Positions 41,506 through 50,356 of a stretch of DNA of 64,000 bases are shown piece after piece; position 1 is the first letter of the stretch, and each line of letters starts with the position of its first letter. The notes under the pieces are model-generated. The model did no database searches, was not told the origin of the DNA, and worked only from the letters and a program-made list of their open reading frames with translations. Made by a program: the position numbers and the translations under genes. Origin of the DNA: Frigidibacter sp. RF13 (GTDB taxonomy: Bacteria; Pseudomonadota; Alphaproteobacteria; Rhodobacterales; Rhodobacteraceae); NCBI RefSeq assembly GCF_026626305.1, contig NZ_JAPNUE010000005.1, positions 62,001 through 126,000 of the forward strand, in the 5' to 3' direction.

Positions 41506-42434
41506 CCACCACTCACGCCAAGGTCACGTCCGGGGAAACCCGGGCGTGGCGCTCCGCCTACTGGCGCTGGCTGGTGGAGCCGTATTTCTATGTGGGTCCG
41601 GCGGTCCTGACGATCGTCCTCGTCATGCTGGTGCCGCTGACGATCGGTATTTCCTATTCCTTCCAGTCGATCTCGCTTCTGAAGCCCTTCGCGACAAGCT
41701 GGGTCGGGTTCGAGAATTATGCAGCCCTTTGGTCGGATGCGAAATTCTGGCGGGCGCTGATGAATACCCTGCGCTGGACGCTCGGGTCGCTGGTCTTCCA
41801 ATTCTCGCTCGGGCTCGGGCTGGCGCTTCTGCTCAACACCACTTTCCCGATGAAACGGCTTTATCAGGCTTTGGTCTTCCTGCCCTGGGCGGTGCCCACC
41901 TTCCTCTCGGCGCTGACCTGGGCCTGGCTTTTCAACCCGGTGATCGGACCCCTGCCCCACTGGATGGCCGCCGTTGGCCTTCTGTCGGAGCCCTACAATA
42001 TTCTCGGCGACCCGAAGCTTGCGATGTGGGGGCCAATCGCCGCGAATGTCTGGTTCGGCGTGCCCTTCTTTGCGATCACGCTGATGGCGGCGCTTCAGTC
42101 GATCCCCTCGGAACTCTATGAGGCGGCCGAGATCGACGGCGCCTCCGCCTGGCAGCGGTTCACCAAGATCACGCTCCCGTTCCTCGCGCCGATGATTGCC
42201 ATCACCGTGATGCTCAGAACAATTTGGATCGCCAATTTCGCCGACCTGATCTTCGTGATGACCGGCGGCGGCCCCGCGGCCTCGACCGAGATCCTGTCGA
42301 CCTATGTCTTCAACACCGCCTTTCGCAAGCTCGACTTCGGCTATGCGTCAGCCATCGCGGTGGCTCTTCTCTTCATGCTGCTCGCCTATGCCGTATTCCT
42401 TCTCTGGGCGCGGCGGCGGTTCGTGAAACTCTGA
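41502..42434 (+). CDS. Sugar-type ABC transporter permease (MalF/UgpA-like)
   Basis: A 310-residue permease starting at ATG 41502 inside the stop overlap; an open frame from 41304 is a shadow of the binding-protein gene. It has six predicted membrane helices and the EAA motif SELYEAAEIDGASAWQRFTKITLP near residue 205. The gap to the next permease is 10 nt. Confidence 0.93.
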   Translation: MTTTHAKVTSGETRAWRSAYWRWLVEPYFYVGPAVLTIVLVMLVPLTIGISYSFQSISLLKPFATSWVGFENYAALWSDAKFWRALMNTLRWTLGSLVFQFSLGLGLALLLNTTFPMKRLYQALVFLPWAVPTFLSALTWAWLFNPVIGPLPHWMAAVGLLSEPYNILGDPKLAMWGPIAANVWFGVPFFAITLMAALQSIPSELYEAAEIDGASAWQRFTKITLPFLAPMIAITVMLRTIWIANFADLIFVMTGGGPAASTEILSTYVFNTAFRKLDFGYASAIAVALLFMLLAYAVFLLWARRRFVKL

Positions 42435-42444
42435 AAGGCACCCG

Positions 42445-43287
42445 ATGTCCGCGATCCGCCAGACCCATCCGCTTCTGAAGGCCGCCAAGGCTGCGGCGCT
42501 ATTCTTCTACCTCGCTTTCGCGCTCTTCCCGCTCTACTGGCTTTTGAAAATCTCGGTCACACCTGACCGGCTGATCTATGCCGAGGGCACCGCGCTCTGG
42601 CCCGAAACCGCGACACTCGACAATTTCCGCCGCATCCTCTTCCAGTCGGACTTCCTGTCCTACTTCGCCAATTCGGTCACCGTCTCGCTCGGCACGGCCG
42701 CGGCCACTACCCTGATCGCGGCTGGCGCGGGCTATGCCTTCTCGCGCTTCGATTTCGGCGGCAAGAAGATCGTGATCGCGCTGATGCTGGTGACGCAGAT
42801 GTTCCCGCTTCTGATGATCATCGCGCCGATCTACAAGATCGTGGCGGCCGTCGGGCTTCTGAACTCGCTGACGAGCCTCATCATCACTTACACCGCCTTC
42901 AATGTGCCCTTCGCCACCTTCCTGATGCAGTCGTTCTTCGACGGCATCCCGAAGGATCTTGAGGAAGCGGCGATGATGGACGGTTGCACACGCTTTCAGG
43001 CACTGCGGAAGGTGATCCTGCCGCTGACCCTACCCGGCCTCGGCGCCACGCTTGGTTTCGTCTTCACCGCCGCCTGGTCGGAGCTTCTCTTCGCGCTGAT
43101 GCTCATCTCGAAGAACGAGGCGATGACTTTCCCGGTCGGCCTTCTGACCTTCGTCTCGAAATTCTCGGTCGACTGGGGGCAGATGATGGCGGCGGGCGTT
43201 CTGGCACTCATCCCCTCCTGTCTCTTCTTCATCTTCATCCAGCGCTATCTGGTGCAGGGTCTCACCTCCGGCGCGGTCAAGGGTTAA
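42445..43287 (+). CDS. Sugar-type ABC transporter permease (MalG/UgpE-like)
   Basis: A 280-residue permease with six predicted helices and the EAA loop KDLEEAAMMDGCTRFQALRKVILP near residue 170, typical of MalG/UgpE. AAAGG precedes the ATG. It forms the heterodimeric channel with the upstream permease. Confidence 0.93.
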   Translation: MSAIRQTHPLLKAAKAAALFFYLAFALFPLYWLLKISVTPDRLIYAEGTALWPETATLDNFRRILFQSDFLSYFANSVTVSLGTAAATTLIAAGAGYAFSRFDFGGKKIVIALMLVTQMFPLLMIIAPIYKIVAAVGLLNSLTSLIITYTAFNVPFATFLMQSFFDGIPKDLEEAAMMDGCTRFQALRKVILPLTLPGLGATLGFVFTAAWSELLFALMLISKNEAMTFPVGLLTFVSKFSVDWGQMMAAGVLALIPSCLFFIFIQRYLVQGLTSGAVKG

Positions 43288-43290
43288 ATA

Positions 43291-44349
43291 ATGGCACGTC
43301 TCGAACTGAAGAACATCGCCAAGCGCTATGGCGCGGTCGAGGTCCTGAGCGAAGTCGATCTCGACATCGCGGACGGTGAATTTCTGGTGCTCGTCGGCCC
43401 GTCGGGTTGCGGCAAATCCACGCTTCTGCGGATGATCGCGGGGCTGGAGCCGATCACGGCGGGCGATTTCCTGATCGACGGGGTTCGGATGAACGACGTG
43501 CCCCCCCGCAGCCGCGACATAGCGATGGTCTTCCAGTCCTATGCGCTTTATCCGCATATGGATGTGGCGCGGAACATGGGGTTTTCCATGGAGATACGCG
43601 GCGAGGACCGCTCCACACGCGCCGACAAGGTCGCGGCTGCGGCGAAGACGCTTGGCTTGTCGGCTCTGACCGAACGGCTGCCGCGTGCCTTGTCGGGCGG
43701 CCAGCGCCAGCGGGTCGCCATGGGCCGCGCCATCGTCCGCGACCCACGCGCCTTCCTCTTCGACGAGCCGCTGTCGAACCTCGATGCCGCGCTGCGTGTC
43801 GAGATGCGGCTTGAAATCGCGCGCCTGCACCAGCGCCTTGGCGCCACGATGATCTATGTGACCCATGATCAGGTCGAGGCGATGACCTTGGCCGACCGGA
43901 TCGTGGTGCTGAACGGCGGCAAGGTGCAGCAGGTCGGCACGCCGCTTGAGCTATACGAGCGGCCCGCCAACCGTTTCGTTGCGCAATTCATCGGCTCGCC
44001 CACCATGAACGTCTTTCCGGTCGTGTCGGACGGGGCCGCGCTGGTGCTGGGCGATGGCGCGCGACTTGCGATGCCGGACTGCGACGGCGCGACGGCGCTT
44101 GGCGTCCGCCCTGAACATATCGACGTCGCGGCCGCAGGCGACGGCCTGATCGACGGCACGGCCGATGTTGTCGAGCGGCTTGGGTCCGACACCAACCTCT
44201 ATGTGAATGCCGGGGACCTCGGCATGCTGACCGTTCGCCGGGCGGGCAACCTCCCTGTGCGGCCCGGCGAACGGATCGGCCTTCACCTTCGCCCCGAAAA
44301 CCTGCATCTCTTCGACAAGGCGGGCCTTGCGCTCGCCCGCCGCGCCTGA
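43291..44349 (+). CDS. Sugar-type ABC transporter ATP-binding protein (MalK/UgpC-like)
   Basis: A 352-residue ATPase: Walker A GPSGCGKST, MVFQSYALYPHMDVARNMGF, signature LSGGQRQRVAMGRAIVRDPRAFLFDEPLSNLDA including Walker B, and a C-terminal TOBE/OB-fold regulatory domain from about 235 (LGVRPEHIDV). Starts 3 nt after the previous stop. Confidence 0.95.
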   Translation: MARLELKNIAKRYGAVEVLSEVDLDIADGEFLVLVGPSGCGKSTLLRMIAGLEPITAGDFLIDGVRMNDVPPRSRDIAMVFQSYALYPHMDVARNMGFSMEIRGEDRSTRADKVAAAAKTLGLSALTERLPRALSGGQRQRVAMGRAIVRDPRAFLFDEPLSNLDAALRVEMRLEIARLHQRLGATMIYVTHDQVEAMTLADRIVVLNGGKVQQVGTPLELYERPANRFVAQFIGSPTMNVFPVVSDGAALVLGDGARLAMPDCDGATALGVRPEHIDVAAAGDGLIDGTADVVERLGSDTNLYVNAGDLGMLTVRRAGNLPVRPGERIGLHLRPENLHLFDKAGLALARRA

Positions 44350-44367
44350 ACCCCGAGGGACAGAAAG

Positions 44368-45039
44368 ATGAAACGTTCCGAGATCAACCAGATCCTCACC
44401 GAGGCTGACGCCTTCATCCGCTCGTTCGGGTATATCATGCCGCCCTTCGCCTACTGGTCGCCCGAGAAGATGCGGGCGGCGATCGCGGGTGGCGCCGACC
44501 ATGCGGCGCGCGGGCTTGGATGGGACATCACCGATTATGGTCAGGGCAGGTTCGACGAACTCGGGCTCTTCCTCTTCACCGTCAGAAACGGCGATGCCGC
44601 CGACCTGACACGCGGGCGCGGCATGCTTTATGCCGAAAAAATCATGATCTCGCGCAAGGATCAGCTGAGCCCGATGCACCGCCATAACATCAAGGCCGAG
44701 GATATCATCAACCGGGGGGGCGGCACGCTGGTGCTGGAGCTTTTCGCGCCCGACGCAGCGGGCGGGATCGATCCGGGCGCAGAGGTGGTGGTTCCGGTCG
44801 ACGGCATGCTGCGCCGTCTGCCCGCCGGGGGGCACCTGAAACTCGCGCCAGGCGAAAGCGTGACGCTTCTGCCGGGTGTCTGGCATGCGTTCTGGGCGGA
44901 GGGGGCGGATGTGCTGATCGGCGAGGTCTCGACCGTGAACGACGATCGCACCGACAATGTCTTCCGCGAGAAGATCGGCCGCTTCCCGAAGGTCGAGGAG
45001 GATGTGGCGCCGCTGCATCTTCTGGTTTCGGATTACTGA
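44368..45039 (+). CDS. D-lyxose isomerase-like cupin sugar isomerase
   Basis: A 223-residue cupin of the D-lyxose ketol-isomerase family. Likely metal ligands are H104 and H106 (SPMHRHNIKAEDI), E111 and H173 (GVWHAFWAEG), the arrangement of the family, in which a manganese ion supports aldose-ketose isomerisation (lyxose/xylulose, mannose/fructose). GAGGGACAG precedes the ATG at 44368. It is the last gene of the sugar-importer operon and is the best hint that the imported compound contains a pentose or hexose. Confidence 0.88.
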   Translation: MKRSEINQILTEADAFIRSFGYIMPPFAYWSPEKMRAAIAGGADHAARGLGWDITDYGQGRFDELGLFLFTVRNGDAADLTRGRGMLYAEKIMISRKDQLSPMHRHNIKAEDIINRGGGTLVLELFAPDAAGGIDPGAEVVVPVDGMLRRLPAGGHLKLAPGESVTLLPGVWHAFWAEGADVLIGEVSTVNDDRTDNVFREKIGRFPKVEEDVAPLHLLVSDY

Positions 45040-45183
45040 ACCGGTCTGATCCGAAGGCGGCGCCTTGCGGCGCCAAGACATCTCTCGCGTCCCGCGCCAA
45101 GGCGCGGGCCACTCGGGCGCCTCCGGCGGGAGTATTTTCGGACAGAACGTGGGAGCAGGCGGTTTCGCCGGAGGCGGCCTTCT
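45040..45183. repeat. Convergent-gene gap with nested inverted repeats
   Basis: Three structures lie in 144 bp: GGCGCC-TTGC-GGCGCC (45059-45074), CCCGCGCC-AA-GGCGCGGG (45092-45109), and an 11-bp perfect inverted repeat CGCCTCCGGCG (45118-45128) / CGCCGGAGGCG (45166-45176) whose loop begins GGAGTATTTT. It lies between the plus-strand isomerase and the minus-strand dehydrogenase stops and probably ends transcription both ways. The CCTCCGGCGGGAGTATTTT segment resembles a motif I associate with gene ends in this family; that recollection needs a genome-wide search. Confidence 0.55.
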
Positions 45184-45951
45184 CTATTTCGGCGCCATGC
45201 GCAGCGCGCCGTCGAGGCGGATCACCTCGCCGTTCAGCATGCGGTTCTCGAAGATATGGCGGACGAGGGCGGCATATTCCTGCGGGTCTCCCAGCCGGGC
45301 GGGGAAGGGGACGCTCTGGCCGAGCGATGTCTGCACCTCTTCGGGCAGGCCCGCCATCATCGGGGTGCTGAAGATACCCGGCGCGATGGTCATCACCCGG
45401 ATGCCCTGACGGGCAAGTTCGCGCGCCATGGGAAGCGTGAGGCTTGCGACGCCACCTTTCGAGGCGGCATAGGCCGCCTGGCCGATCTGGCCGTCGAAGG
45501 CGGCGATCGAGGCAGTGTTGACGATCACGCCGCGTTCGCCGTCGGGGCCGGGCGGGCGCCTGGCGATTGCCTCCGCCGCGAGGCGGGCCATGTTGAACGT
45601 GCCGATGAGGTTGATGGTGATGGCGCGGGCGAAACTTTCCAGACGGTGCGGGCCTTCGCGGCCCAGAACCTTTTCGCCCGGCGCCCAACCCGCGCAGTTC
45701 ACAAGGCCAGAGAGCCCGCCGAAGGCATCTTCGGCGAGCGCGACCGCCGCCTTGCCATCCGCTTCGCTCGTCACGTCCGTACGGACGAAGCGGGCGTCGG
45801 GCCCGAGTTCGGCGACCATCGCCCTGCCCGCTTCCTCGTTAAGGTCGGCGATGACGACCCTTGCGCCTGCGGCGGCCAGTGCCCGCGCCGTCGCGGCACC
45901 AAGACCGGAGGCGCCGCCGGTGATCAGGATGACCGAACCGGAAATCTGCAT
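45184..45951 (-). CDS. SDR-family 3-hydroxyacyl-CoA dehydrogenase (HSD10/2-methyl-3-hydroxybutyryl-CoA type)
   Basis: A 255-residue short-chain dehydrogenase: cofactor loop [18 protein letters not shown] for [12 protein letters not shown], catalytic [11 protein letters not shown] serine and YAASKGG Tyr-Lys pair. I start at ATG 45951 ([13 protein letters not shown]); 13 extra upstream codons are Pro/Arg-rich. The style matches human HSD10 relatives that act on 2-methyl-3-hydroxybutyryl-CoA in isoleucine breakdown, consistent with a thiolase and acyl-CoA dehydrogenase in the same operon. Last gene of the operon, 10 nt after mmsB. Confidence 0.9.
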   Translation of the reverse strand: MQISGSVILITGGASGLGAATARALAAAGARVVIADLNEEAGRAMVAELGPDARFVRTDVTSEADGKAAVALAEDAFGGLSGLVNCAGWAPGEKVLGREGPHRLESFARAITINLIGTFNMARLAAEAIARRPPGPDGERGVIVNTASIAAFDGQIGQAAYAASKGGVASLTLPMARELARQGIRVMTIAPGIFSTPMMAGLPEEVQTSLGQSVPFPARLGDPQEYAALVRHIFENRMLNGEVIRLDGALRMAPK

Positions 45952-45961
45952 CCCCGCCCCC

Positions 45962-46864
45962 TCAGGCCGTCGCCGTGCCGGGGGCGGCACCGGTCAGCAT
46001 TTCGAACACCGCAGAGAAATCGCGCCCGCCGAGGCCCATGGTCTCCATCCGTTCGTAGATCGCCGTGGCCGCCTGCCCCAGCGGTGTCTCGGCCCCGGCG
46101 CCCTCTGCCGCCGCCTGCGACAGCCGCAGGTCCTTCAGCATCAGCGCGGCGGCGAAGCCGGGCTTGTAGTGATTGTTCGCGGGCGAGGCGGGCACCGGGC
46201 CGGGAACCGGGCAGTAGGAGGTGAGCGACCAGCATTGGCCCGAGGATTTCGAGGCAACATCGAACAGTGCCTGCCGCGAAAGACCCAAGCGGTCGGCAAG
46301 GCCGAAGGCTTCGCTGACGGCAATCATCGAGATGCCGAGGATCATGTTGTTGCAGATCTTCGCGGCCTGACCGGCGCCCGCATCGCCGCAATGGGTCATG
46401 TTCTTGCCCATCGCCTGCAGGACGGGGAGCGCCCGGCCGAATGCCTCGACCGAACCGCCGGCCATGAAGGTCAGCGTCCCCGCCGTGGCGCCCCCGACCC
46501 CACCCGAGACCGGCGCGTCGAGCGCGGCAAGGCCGTGGTCGGCGGCGAGCGCATGGGCGGCGCGGCAGCTTTCGATATCGACGGTCGAGCAATCGATGAT
46601 CAGCGTGCCCGGGGGCAGAAGCGGCAGAACCTCTTTCCATACAGACAGCATGATCGGGCCGGAGGGCAGCATGGTGATCACCGTTCCTGCGCCGTGGACG
46701 GCCTCCGCCGCCGTCTCGGCAACCGTCACGCCCCCTTCGGTCGCGGCGGAACGCGCGGCGGGCACCATGTCGAAGCCCCGAACGGTGAAGCCCGCAGCCA
46801 CCAGATTGCGCGCCATCGGGCCGCCCATATTGCCGAGGCCGATGAAGCCCACCACGTCCGCCAT
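45962..46864 (-). CDS. mmsB: 3-hydroxyisobutyrate dehydrogenase
   Basis: A 300-residue beta-hydroxyacid dehydrogenase: NAD site [15 protein letters not shown] (8-21), substrate loop [16 protein letters not shown] (117-130) and catalytic lysine K169 in [14 protein letters not shown]. It oxidises 3-hydroxyisobutyrate to methylmalonate semialdehyde in valine breakdown. The stop of the hydrolase gene upstream is 1 nt away. The next pathway enzyme, MmsA, is not in this window. Confidence 0.93.
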   Translation of the reverse strand: MADVVGFIGLGNMGGPMARNLVAAGFTVRGFDMVPAARSAATEGGVTVAETAAEAVHGAGTVITMLPSGPIMLSVWKEVLPLLPPGTLIIDCSTVDIESCRAAHALAADHGLAALDAPVSGGVGGATAGTLTFMAGGSVEAFGRALPVLQAMGKNMTHCGDAGAGQAAKICNNMILGISMIAVSEAFGLADRLGLSRQALFDVASKSSGQCWSLTSYCPVPGPVPASPANNHYKPGFAAALMLKDLRLSQAAAEGAGAETPLGQAATAIYERMETMGLGGRDFSAVFEMLTGAAPGTATA

Positions 46865-46865
46865 G

Positions 46866-47936
46866 TCACTCTCCTGTCAGTTCGAGGGCGGGAAAGACCC
46901 GGTCCCCGGTCGGTTCCAGCCAGCGCGCCATATCGGCCTCGCCGACCTCGGCGAGCGTTGCGGGCCGCCATTTCGGCGCGCGGTCCTTGTCGATGATTGC
47001 CGCGCGGATGCCCTCATAAAAGTCAGGGCCGACGACCAGTGCGCGCGCGGCAGCGAAATCCCGTTCAAGCGCCGCTTCCAGCCCCGGCGCCTTGCGTGCC
47101 GCCCTGAGGAGTGCGAGCGCGAGCTTCAGCGCCGTGGGCGATTTTGCGGCGATCTCGGCCGCCGTTTCGCGCGCGAAGGGCGAGCCGTCTTCGCCCAGTG
47201 CGGCGAGGACATCCTCGACCCGGTTGGCCGAGAAAGCGCGGTCAATCAGGTCGCGATGCTCGGTCACAGGTGCGGGCCCGGGAGGGATGGCAAGGCTTTG
47301 CAGGACTGCGTCCACTTCGGCGAAGCTCGCGTCTTTCGGCAGTCCCGCCAGTGGCGCCACCAGATCGGGCAGGCGCGCCAAGGGCAGGCAAAGGTCGGCC
47401 ATGCCGGCGAGGATCGCCTCGGCCGCATTCATCACCCGGCCGGTCAGGGCATAATAGGTTCCGATCTCGCCCGGCGCCTGCGACAGGATCGCGGTGCCAC
47501 CGACATCCGGCACGAAACCGATACCGACCTCTGGCATGGCGATGCGGCTTTTCTCGGTCACCAGGCGAAAGCGAGCATGGGCAGATATGCCGACGCCGCC
47601 TCCCATCACCAGCCCGTCCATCACCGCGACAAAGGGTTTCTCGAAGCGCGCAATGCGAGCGTCCAACCGGTATTCGTCGCGCCAGAAGTCCATCGACGGG
47701 CCATCGGTCACGCGCGGCGCTTCATATAGGCTGCGGATGTCACCACCCGCACACAGGCCGCGTTCGCCCTCACCGGTTAGCAGGACCACCCGCACTGTCG
47801 GGTCGGTGGCGAACCGGTCTAGAGCGTGGTCGATTTCATGCACCATCGCATGGGTCAGCGCATTGATCGCCTGCGGCCGGTTCAGCCGGATGCGGCCGAG
47901 GCTGCCGGTCACCTCGACGATCACGTCGCCCGCCAT
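46866..47936 (-). CDS. 3-hydroxyisobutyryl-CoA hydrolase (enoyl-CoA hydratase/isomerase family)
   Basis: A 356-residue crotonase-fold protein, longer than enoyl-CoA hydratases (about 260) and matching the HIBCH group. GLCAGGDIRSLYEA forms the oxyanion/CoA site, GGGVGISAHARFRLVTEKSRIAMPEVGIGFVPDVGGT (in part) holds the acidic catalytic residues. It would cleave 3-hydroxyisobutyryl-CoA to the free acid for mmsB, which follows 1 nt later. The acyl-CoA dehydrogenase gene precedes it by 1 nt. Confidence 0.92.
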   Translation of the reverse strand: MAGDVIVEVTGSLGRIRLNRPQAINALTHAMVHEIDHALDRFATDPTVRVVLLTGEGERGLCAGGDIRSLYEAPRVTDGPSMDFWRDEYRLDARIARFEKPFVAVMDGLVMGGGVGISAHARFRLVTEKSRIAMPEVGIGFVPDVGGTAILSQAPGEIGTYYALTGRVMNAAEAILAGMADLCLPLARLPDLVAPLAGLPKDASFAEVDAVLQSLAIPPGPAPVTEHRDLIDRAFSANRVEDVLAALGEDGSPFARETAAEIAAKSPTALKLALALLRAARKAPGLEAALERDFAAARALVVGPDFYEGIRAAIIDKDRAPKWRPATLAEVGEADMARWLEPTGDRVFPALELTGE

Positions 47937-47937
47937 C

Positions 47938-49080
47938 TCAGCGCGCCTCGGTCACGGCGCGGGCGATGATCAGGCGCATGATCTCGTTCGTGCCTTCGAG
48001 GATCTGGTGGACGCGCAGATCGCGCACCAGCTTCTCGACCCCATAGTCCGCCAGATAGCCATAGCCGCCATGCATCTGCAGCGCGCGGTTGGCGACGTCG
48101 AACCCCATGTCGGTGACATGGCGCTTGGCCATGGCGCATAGCTTCGTCGCCTCGGGGCTTTTGGCATCGAGTGCCCTCGCCGCGCGCCAGAGGAACGTGC
48201 GCCCGACCTCCAGATCGGTGGCCATGTCAGCGAGCTGGAATTGCAAAGCCTGAAATTCGTTGATCTTCTTGCCGAAAGCCTTGCGCTCGCCTGTGTAGGC
48301 AACCGCCTTGTCGAAGGCGGCCTGCGCGCCCCCGAGCGAGCAGGCCGAGATCGAAAGCCGCCCGCCGTCTAGCGCGGCCATGGCGAATTTGAACCCTTCG
48401 CCCTCCTCCCCCAGCCGGTTCTCGGCGGGAACACTCACACCGTCCATCTGCACGGTGCGGGTGGGCTGGGCATTCCAGCCCATCTTCTTTTCGTTCGCGC
48501 CGAACGTGAGCCCCTCCATCCCCTTTTCGAGGATGAAGGCACTGATCCCCTTCGGCCCCGGCCCACCGGTCCGCGCCATCACCACATAAAGATCGGTCGC
48601 GCCCGCACCCGAAATGAACTGCTTTTGCCCGCTGATGACATACTGGTTGCCCATGCTTTCCGCCCGGGTCGCAAGCGCCGCCGCGTCGGAGCCGGAGCCG
48701 GGCTCGGTCAGGCAATAGCTTGCCAGCCGGTTCATCGAACAAAGGTCCGGCAGGAAGCGCGACCGCTGGTCGGCGCTGCCATAGCGATCGATCATGGTGG
48801 CAACCATGTTGTGGATCGAGAGATAGGCCGACACAGCCGGGCAGCCGGTGGCAAGCGCCTCGTAGATCAGCACGCTTTCCATACGGCCAAGTGCCGATCC
48901 GCCCTGATCCTCCCCCACCATGATGCCGCCGAGCCCGAGGCCTGCGAGCTCCTTCAGCACATCCACCGGGAAGTGCTTCTGCTCGTCCCAGTCGGCGGCG
49001 TTGGGCGCAATCCGGTCTTCGGCGAAGCGGGCCGCCATGTCGCGGATGGTTTCTTGTTCCTCGGTCAGATCAAGGCTCAT
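47938..49080 (-). CDS. Acyl-CoA dehydrogenase (isobutyryl-CoA dehydrogenase-like)
   Basis: A 380-residue flavoprotein with the acyl-CoA dehydrogenase signatures [14 protein letters not shown] (FAD site), [18 protein letters not shown] and the catalytic glutamate E362 in [10 protein letters not shown]. In this operon (HIBCH, mmsB) the substrate is most likely isobutyryl-CoA, perhaps also 2-methylbutyryl-CoA. The electron acceptor would be ETF. It begins 7 nt after the thiolase stop. Confidence 0.92.
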   Translation of the reverse strand: MSLDLTEEQETIRDMAARFAEDRIAPNAADWDEQKHFPVDVLKELAGLGLGGIMVGEDQGGSALGRMESVLIYEALATGCPAVSAYLSIHNMVATMIDRYGSADQRSRFLPDLCSMNRLASYCLTEPGSGSDAAALATRAESMGNQYVISGQKQFISGAGATDLYVVMARTGGPGPKGISAFILEKGMEGLTFGANEKKMGWNAQPTRTVQMDGVSVPAENRLGEEGEGFKFAMAALDGGRLSISACSLGGAQAAFDKAVAYTGERKAFGKKINEFQALQFQLADMATDLEVGRTFLWRAARALDAKSPEATKLCAMAKRHVTDMGFDVANRALQMHGGYGYLADYGVEKLVRDLRVHQILEGTNEIMRLIIARAVTEAR

Positions 49081-49087
49081 TTGTCCC

Positions 49088-50272
49088 TCAATGCAGAAGT
49101 TCCACCGCGACCGCCGTCGCCTCGCCCCCGCCGATGCAAAGGCTCGCCATGCCGCGCCTTTGCCCGTGGGTTTTCAGCGCGGCAAGCAGCGTCACCAGAA
49201 TACGCGCGCCCGAGGCGCCGATCGGATGGCCAAGCGCACAGGCGCCGCCATGCACGTTCACCTTGTCGGCGGGAAGGCCAAGGTCGCGCATCGCGGCCAT
49301 GGCGACAACGGCGAAGGCCTCGTTGATCTCGTAAAGATCGGGCGTGCCCGCGTCCCAGCCCAGCCGGTCGAGCAGTTTCTGCATCGCCCCGATGGGAGCG
49401 GTCGGGAATAGGTTCGGGCGGTCGGCGTGGCTTGCATGGCCCAAGATGCGGGCCAGCGGCGTCAGCCCCGCCGCCTCGGCATCCGATTGGCGCATCAGCA
49501 CAAGCGCCGCCGCCCCGTCAGAAATCGACGAGGAATTGGCCGCCGTCACCGTGCCACCGGGCCGGAAGGCGGGTTTCAGGCTGGGTATCTTGTCAGGCCG
49601 GGCCTTGCCGGGCTGTTCGTCGATTGTCACCTCAACGGTGCCTGCCCTGCCCTTCACCGCCACCGGCGCGACTTCGGCCGCGAAGCGGCCCTCCGCGATA
49701 GCGGCCTGGGCGCGGGCGAGCGAGCGAAGCGCATAGTCGTCCTGCGCCTCGCGGGTGAACTGATAGGCCTCGGCGCAGTCCTCGGCGAAGGTGCCCATCA
49801 GGCGGCCCTTGTCATAGGCGTCTTCAAGGCCGTCGAGGAACATGTGATCGACCACCCTGCCATGGCCCATCCGGTAGCCGCCGCGCGCCTTTTCAAGCAG
49901 GTAGGGCGCGTTCGACATGCTTTCCATGCCGCCCGCCACCACGATCCCCGCCTGCCCGGCCAGAAGCGCGTCATGCGCCATCATCACGGTTTTCATGCCC
50001 GAGCCGCACATCTTGTTCACGGTCGTTGCCGGCACCGAGACCGGCAGACCGGCGCCCAGTACCGCCTGGCGGGCCGGGGCCTGGCCTTGACCGGCGGGCA
50101 GGACGCAGCCCAACAGCGCCTCGTCCACCCGATCCCGCGCGATCCCGGCGCGATCCAGCGCCGCGCCGATCGCAAGCGCGCCCAGTTCGGCCGCCGTCAG
50201 GGGGGACAGGTCGCCCTGAAAGCCGCCCATTGGCGTGCGGGCCGCACCCACGATGACGATACTGTCTGCCAT
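49088..50272 (-). CDS. Acetyl-CoA acyltransferase (thiolase)
   Basis: A 394-residue thiolase: nucleophilic C89 in [11 protein letters not shown], active-site histidine in [16 protein letters not shown], and the second cysteine in [14 protein letters not shown]. First gene of the valine/isoleucine operon, preceded by AGGGAGGA and a promoter with an internal palindrome. Within this set it probably cleaves 2-methylacetoacetyl-CoA (isoleucine) into acetyl-CoA and propionyl-CoA; general acetoacetyl-CoA thiolase activity is also possible. Confidence 0.93.
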   Translation of the reverse strand: MADSIVIVGAARTPMGGFQGDLSPLTAAELGALAIGAALDRAGIARDRVDEALLGCVLPAGQGQAPARQAVLGAGLPVSVPATTVNKMCGSGMKTVMMAHDALLAGQAGIVVAGGMESMSNAPYLLEKARGGYRMGHGRVVDHMFLDGLEDAYDKGRLMGTFAEDCAEAYQFTREAQDDYALRSLARAQAAIAEGRFAAEVAPVAVKGRAGTVEVTIDEQPGKARPDKIPSLKPAFRPGGTVTAANSSSISDGAAALVLMRQSDAEAAGLTPLARILGHASHADRPNLFPTAPIGAMQKLLDRLGWDAGTPDLYEINEAFAVVAMAAMRDLGLPADKVNVHGGACALGHPIGASGARILVTLLAALKTHGQRRGMASLCIGGGEATAVAVELLH

Positions 50273-50298
50273 TCGATCCTCCCTCGCGCTGTCCGTCG

Positions 50299-50326
50299 AC
50301 TATAGGTCATAATTTCTGACCTACAA
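50299..50326 (-). promoter_or_regulatory. Promoter with palindromic operator for the valine/isoleucine operon
   Basis: On the minus strand -35 TTGTAG (50326-50321), a 16-bp spacer and -10 TATAGT (50304-50299) precede the thiolase ATG by 27 nt. The perfect inverted repeat TAGGTCA-N7-TGACCTA (50303-50323) fills the spacer and touches both boxes, so a bound dimer would block or remodel the promoter. The regulator is not encoded nearby. Confidence 0.65.
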
Positions 50327-50356
50327 ATGATTCTCGCCCAGATAGCGGCGCATGAG

